Assembly (NCBI GenBank): GCA_021791615.1
Contig: JAJYWG010000400.1
Span: forward strand, 1 to 14,475
Reading direction: 5' to 3'
From: Actinomycetes bacterium
Lineage (GTDB): Bacteria; Actinomycetota; Acidimicrobiia; Acidimicrobiales; RAAP-2
DNA length: 14,475 bases
This document shows positions 12,336 through 14,475 of the stretch, in pieces. The translations under genes and the position numbers were made by a program. Positions within the stretch are counted from its first letter, which is position 1, and the number at the start of each line of letters is the position of its first letter. The notes under the pieces are model-generated. The model made no database searches. It was not told the DNA's origin and saw nothing but the letters and a program-made list of their open reading frames with translations.

Positions 12336-14057
12336 TCAGCTCACCCGGGCCGATGTGTAGACAGTCGGTGGGACGTGGAGGAGGTCGAGCACCTGGAGCT
12401 GAAGCGGGCTGAGCTCAGGTTCGAAGACCTGGACGACCTCGCCGCCGCTCGTAAGGTAGTGGCGCTGGACGTCGTCGAAGATCGCGAGAACACGCGCCGC
12501 CGACGGCGCGGAGCAGTGACGAAGCTCGGGATAGAGGGCGATGCCGGGTAGGCCACGCTCGTGCATCGAGGCTCGGATCTCGCGTTCGATCAGCGCCTCG
12601 ACGAGCTGTGCGAAGAAGTGGCAGGTGAGCAGTGCCTCGATGCGGTGCGGGTCCTCGAGGTAGACGGGCGCAACCTGTTGCGGCCCTTTGAGCACGTGGT
12701 GGCGGCGTTCGAGGTTCGGCTGGTAGCGGTAGGCGATGAGCACCTCGGCCGGCGTCATCGCCGGGTCGTTGGTGATGAGGGGGAACAGCCCGTCGCAGCG
12801 GGTGTCGTAGGCAACGGCGTCGGCGTCGAGGGTGGCTCGGACGTGCAGGACCGTCTTCTCCCGGCGCCGGTAGCGGGTTCCTGCCCCCGGACGGCCCCGG
12901 GACTCCTGTGCGTAGCTCACCACGGTCTCCTCGGTGACGATGAAGGTGACGAACCGCAGTGCGCCTGCCTCACGCAGCGCGCTTCGGGCCGCCTCCTCGA
13001 CGGCGGCCTTCGTCCGCAGCCGTGAGCGCGGCGAGGAGAGCCGGGCCTCGAGCACCTCGATCTCACCGAGCGCCCTCTCGATCGCTGCGCTCCTCGCCGT
13101 CGCGTCACGGAGCGCCTTTGTCGAGGAGTGGACCCAGATCACTCGGTAGTCGTCGGTGGAGGGAACCGGGGACTCGAAGGTGCGCCAGAGCCGGTCCGGG
13201 TCGTCCTCACGCGCACCGGGGAGGCGGAGCGCCTCCTCCCACGCCGGAACGTGGCTCTGGACCCAGTCCTTGAACGAGGTGTCCTCCCTGCGCCCGTGCG
13301 GGACGACGGTGACGAAGCGCCCACCGTTGTCGGCGATGTGGCCCATCGCGTCCCGTGAGCAGAGCTTGGAGTCCGCGACGTAGAGAAAGTCGCTGCGGCC
13401 GAGCATCGCGACGAGCCCGTCCCAGGTGGGCACGTGGGTCACGTCGTCGTTGGTGTTGCCGTCCGCGATCCGCAGCGCGATGGGCACCGCTCCATCGGCC
13501 GAGACGGTGAGCTCGTAGACGAGCTGGCGCAGATCTGGCCTGAAGTCCTTGTTGTGACCAAAGGTCACGACCGGGACGTGCTTGCCACCGCGGACGGGCG
13601 GCTCGGCCTCGTCGTAGGCGTCGCCGGTCACCGTGACGGTCGTCGAGTCGTTGTGCAGCTCGGAGCAGTCGATGCCGAACGCCTCGACAGCGGCAAGGAC
13701 CGTCTCGGTCAGCAAGCTGGCGCGGTCCGCGTCGAAGAGACGGTCGAGGGAGCGCCCGACCCGGTCGTCGTTCAACGTCGCCGCGTCACCCGGCCCGAGG
13801 CCGACGAGGGCTGGGTCGTAGGCGGCAGCCCACTCCGCGATCGCGTAGAGCGGGCGATGTCGGACGACGAGATTGCGCACCACCACACCACAGACCGCCC
13901 CTGGGGCGAGCCGGAGCCGCCGGTCGTTGCACGCCAGGTAGCGCTCGAGCCGCCCGCCGAGACCGACGCGGCCGAAGAAGTGATCGACGATCGGAAGCGC
14001 GCCGAGCCGTTCGCTTTCGAGCTCGAAGGACCCGTCGCTCGGCGTCATGTCTGTCAT
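12336..14057 (-). CDS. IS1634-family transposase
   Basis: A 573-residue transposase. Residues 15-115 form the DUF4277-like N-terminal domain (LGALPIVDHFFGRVGLGGRLERYL..DRRLRLAPGAVCGVVVRNLVV). The DDE core has D137 (ELHNDSTTVTVTG), D229 (LYVADSKLCS) and a likely E450 (YRYQPNLERRHHVLK). A helical, Glu/Arg-rich insertion (about 322-365) separates the second and third residues, as in IS1634/IS1549 proteins. ATG 14057 or ATG 14048 (M1 or M4) starts the homologous region; the longer frame to 14243 is antisense to the divergent gene. No ribosome binding site is seen, and both ATGs lie in or next to the dyad at 14046-14077. The stop is 22 bp inside the left inverted repeat. Appears intact and possibly active. 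Confidence 0.92.
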   Translation of the reverse strand: MTDMTPSDGSFELESERLGALPIVDHFFGRVGLGGRLERYLACNDRRLRLAPGAVCGVVVRNLVVRHRPLYAIAEWAAAYDPALVGLGPGDAATLNDDRVGRSLDRLFDADRASLLTETVLAAVEAFGIDCSELHNDSTTVTVTGDAYDEAEPPVRGGKHVPVVTFGHNKDFRPDLRQLVYELTVSADGAVPIALRIADGNTNDDVTHVPTWDGLVAMLGRSDFLYVADSKLCSRDAMGHIADNGGRFVTVVPHGRREDTSFKDWVQSHVPAWEEALRLPGAREDDPDRLWRTFESPVPSTDDYRVIWVHSSTKALRDATARSAAIERALGEIEVLEARLSSPRSRLRTKAAVEEAARSALREAGALRFVTFIVTEETVVSYAQESRGRPGAGTRYRRREKTVLHVRATLDADAVAYDTRCDGLFPLITNDPAMTPAEVLIAYRYQPNLERRHHVLKGPQQVAPVYLEDPHRIEALLTCHFFAQLVEALIEREIRASMHERGLPGIALYPELRHCSAPSAARVLAIFDDVQRHYLTSGGEVVQVFEPELSPLQLQVLDLLHVPPTVYTSARVS

Positions 14058-14077
14058 CGTATAGAGTGACAGACATG
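14046..14077. promoter_or_regulatory. perfect 11-bp dyad between divergent genes
   Basis: CATGTCTGTCA (14046-14056) and TGACAGACATG (14067-14077) are perfect inverted repeats around a 10-bp spacer that contains TATA, usable as a -10 core in both directions. The left arm contains the second ATG of the transposase. A protein bound here would block both promoters. This suggests self-control of the element; the binding protein is not known. Confidence 0.65.
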
Positions 14078-14112
14078 AGGTGGTGGATGCGCACCCGAAG
14101 GATGCGGTGACG

Positions 14113-14448
14113 ATGCGTGACGAGGACCGTGTCGCCGCGGCGCGGCGTTCGTTGCTCGAGCTGCTGAGCGAGGACGGGCACCTGCTTCCCGGCAGCGTCA
14201 TCGACCGCATGATGCGCTGTGGCAAGCCGAACTGCCGCTGCACCGGCGACGAAGGCGCGCTGCACGGGCCCTATCACCAGTGGGGCTACAGCCGCGGCGG
14301 CAGCCGCCACACGCGGCGGCTCTCTGACGCCCAGCTGGAGCGTTATGGCCCGGAGATCGAGCGCGGCCGTCGGCTGAGCGAGCTACTGGCCGCGCTGGAA
14401 GATGCCGAGCTCACCTGGGTCGAACGCGCAGAGGGATGGGGGGCGTAA
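14113..14448 (+). CDS. small Cys-rich protein, DUF6788-like, carried by the IS1634-type element
   Basis: A 111-residue protein. After a basic helix (residues 5-20) comes SVIDRMMRCGKPNCRCTGDEGALHGPYHQWGYSRGG, with C36, C41, C43 and H51 likely to bind zinc (CGKPNCRC...HGPY). A C-terminal helical segment (RRLSDAQLERYGPEIERGRRLSELLAAL) follows. This resembles DUF6788 proteins, of unknown function. ATG 14113 has AAGGA 10 nt upstream; a GTG at 14080 in the same frame would add 11 residues. It lies inside the element's inverted repeats, divergent from the transposase, with its stop 7 bp before the right repeat. A DNA-binding regulator or transposition accessory is a guess from position. Confidence 0.75.
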   Translation: MRDEDRVAAARRSLLELLSEDGHLLPGSVIDRMMRCGKPNCRCTGDEGALHGPYHQWGYSRGGSRHTRRLSDAQLERYGPEIERGRRLSELLAALEDAELTWVERAEGWGA

Positions 14449-14455
14449 ACGGGAT

Positions 14456-14475
14456 CGAGAAGTGCGGAACGTCAG
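14456..14475. repeat. right terminal inverted repeat of the IS1634-type element
   Basis: CGAGAAGTGCGGAACGTCAG, the exact complement of 12295-12314, reaching the last base of the window. It may extend further. Confidence 0.9.

Larger units (their letters stand above)
12295..14475. mobile_element. IS1634-type element with a divergent passenger gene
   Basis: CTGACGTTCCGCACTTCTCG (12295-12314) recurs inverted and perfect at 14456-14475, at the edge of the window. The ~2.18-kb unit between holds an IS1634-type transposase on the minus strand and a divergent small Cys-rich gene on the plus strand, with a dyad between their starts. IS1634 elements are usually 1.5-2 kb with one gene. The outer ends and any target duplication cannot be settled because the right end coincides with the window end. 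Confidence 0.8.

Noticed and set aside
10656..12551. 631-aa open frame on the plus strand
   Set aside because: It is antisense to the IS3 orfA/orfB for most of its length. Only its central part (11796-12074) is real coding, the IS1595 remnant; the rest is a high-GC shadow frame.
14058..14243. 62-residue N-terminal extension of the IS1634 transposase
   Set aside because: It lies antisense to the Cys-rich gene and is Ser/Arg-rich without family similarity; conserved sequence begins after ATG 14057/14048.

Overview
The window is a GC-rich stretch, roughly two thirds G+C by eye. It uses GTG starts, strong AGGAGG-type ribosome binding sites and some apparently leaderless genes. Together with actinobacterial-looking transposases this points to an actinomycete chromosome or large plasmid. 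Most of it is an accessory island built from insertion elements that have landed inside one another.

Layout. Positions 1-1233 hold one small gene, a ClpX-type zinc-finger/helix-turn-helix protein (416-808). It sits between two copies of a ~160-175 bp direct repeat and behind a duplicated palindromic operator. Positions 1234-2572 hold an ordinary divergent pair, a MarR-family repressor (-) and an extended SDR NAD(P)-dependent epimerase/reductase (+), with a palindrome between them. Short tandem repeats (2573-2713) mark the junction to the 3' end of a Mu/TniA-type transposase (pseudogene), its intact AAA+ partner and a 63-aa downstream gene (2755-4114).

From 4116 on almost everything is mobile. 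An IS4-family element (4308-5764, perfect 18-bp inverted repeats, CTAG duplication) splits an older ISL3-family transposase remnant. Next come an IS3-family orfA remnant with an in-frame amber codon and a lower-GC gene of homing-endonuclease-associated (HNH_repeat-like) modules (6323-6925). Then follows a three-level nest: an IS1595-family transposase remnant (7006-7067 and 11791-12074) is interrupted by a second IS3-family element (7068-11790, IRs and GGT duplication). That element's orfB is in turn interrupted by a complete Tn554-type tripartite element (7311-10745; tnpA, tnpB, tnpC). Removing the Tn554-type element restores the IS3 D-D-35-E catalytic spacing exactly.

The right end (12295-14475) is an element with 20-bp perfect inverted repeats. 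It has an IS1634-type transposase on the minus strand and a divergent CGKPNCRC (DUF6788-like) gene on the plus strand. A perfect 11-bp dyad lies between them and looks like a shared operator.

Best candidates for something not yet described are the zinc-finger/HTH gene with its double operator and flanking repeats, the IS1634-type element with its divergent Cys-rich partner and shared dyad, and the HNH_repeat-only protein. All family assignments rest on reading motifs by eye; no database search was possible.
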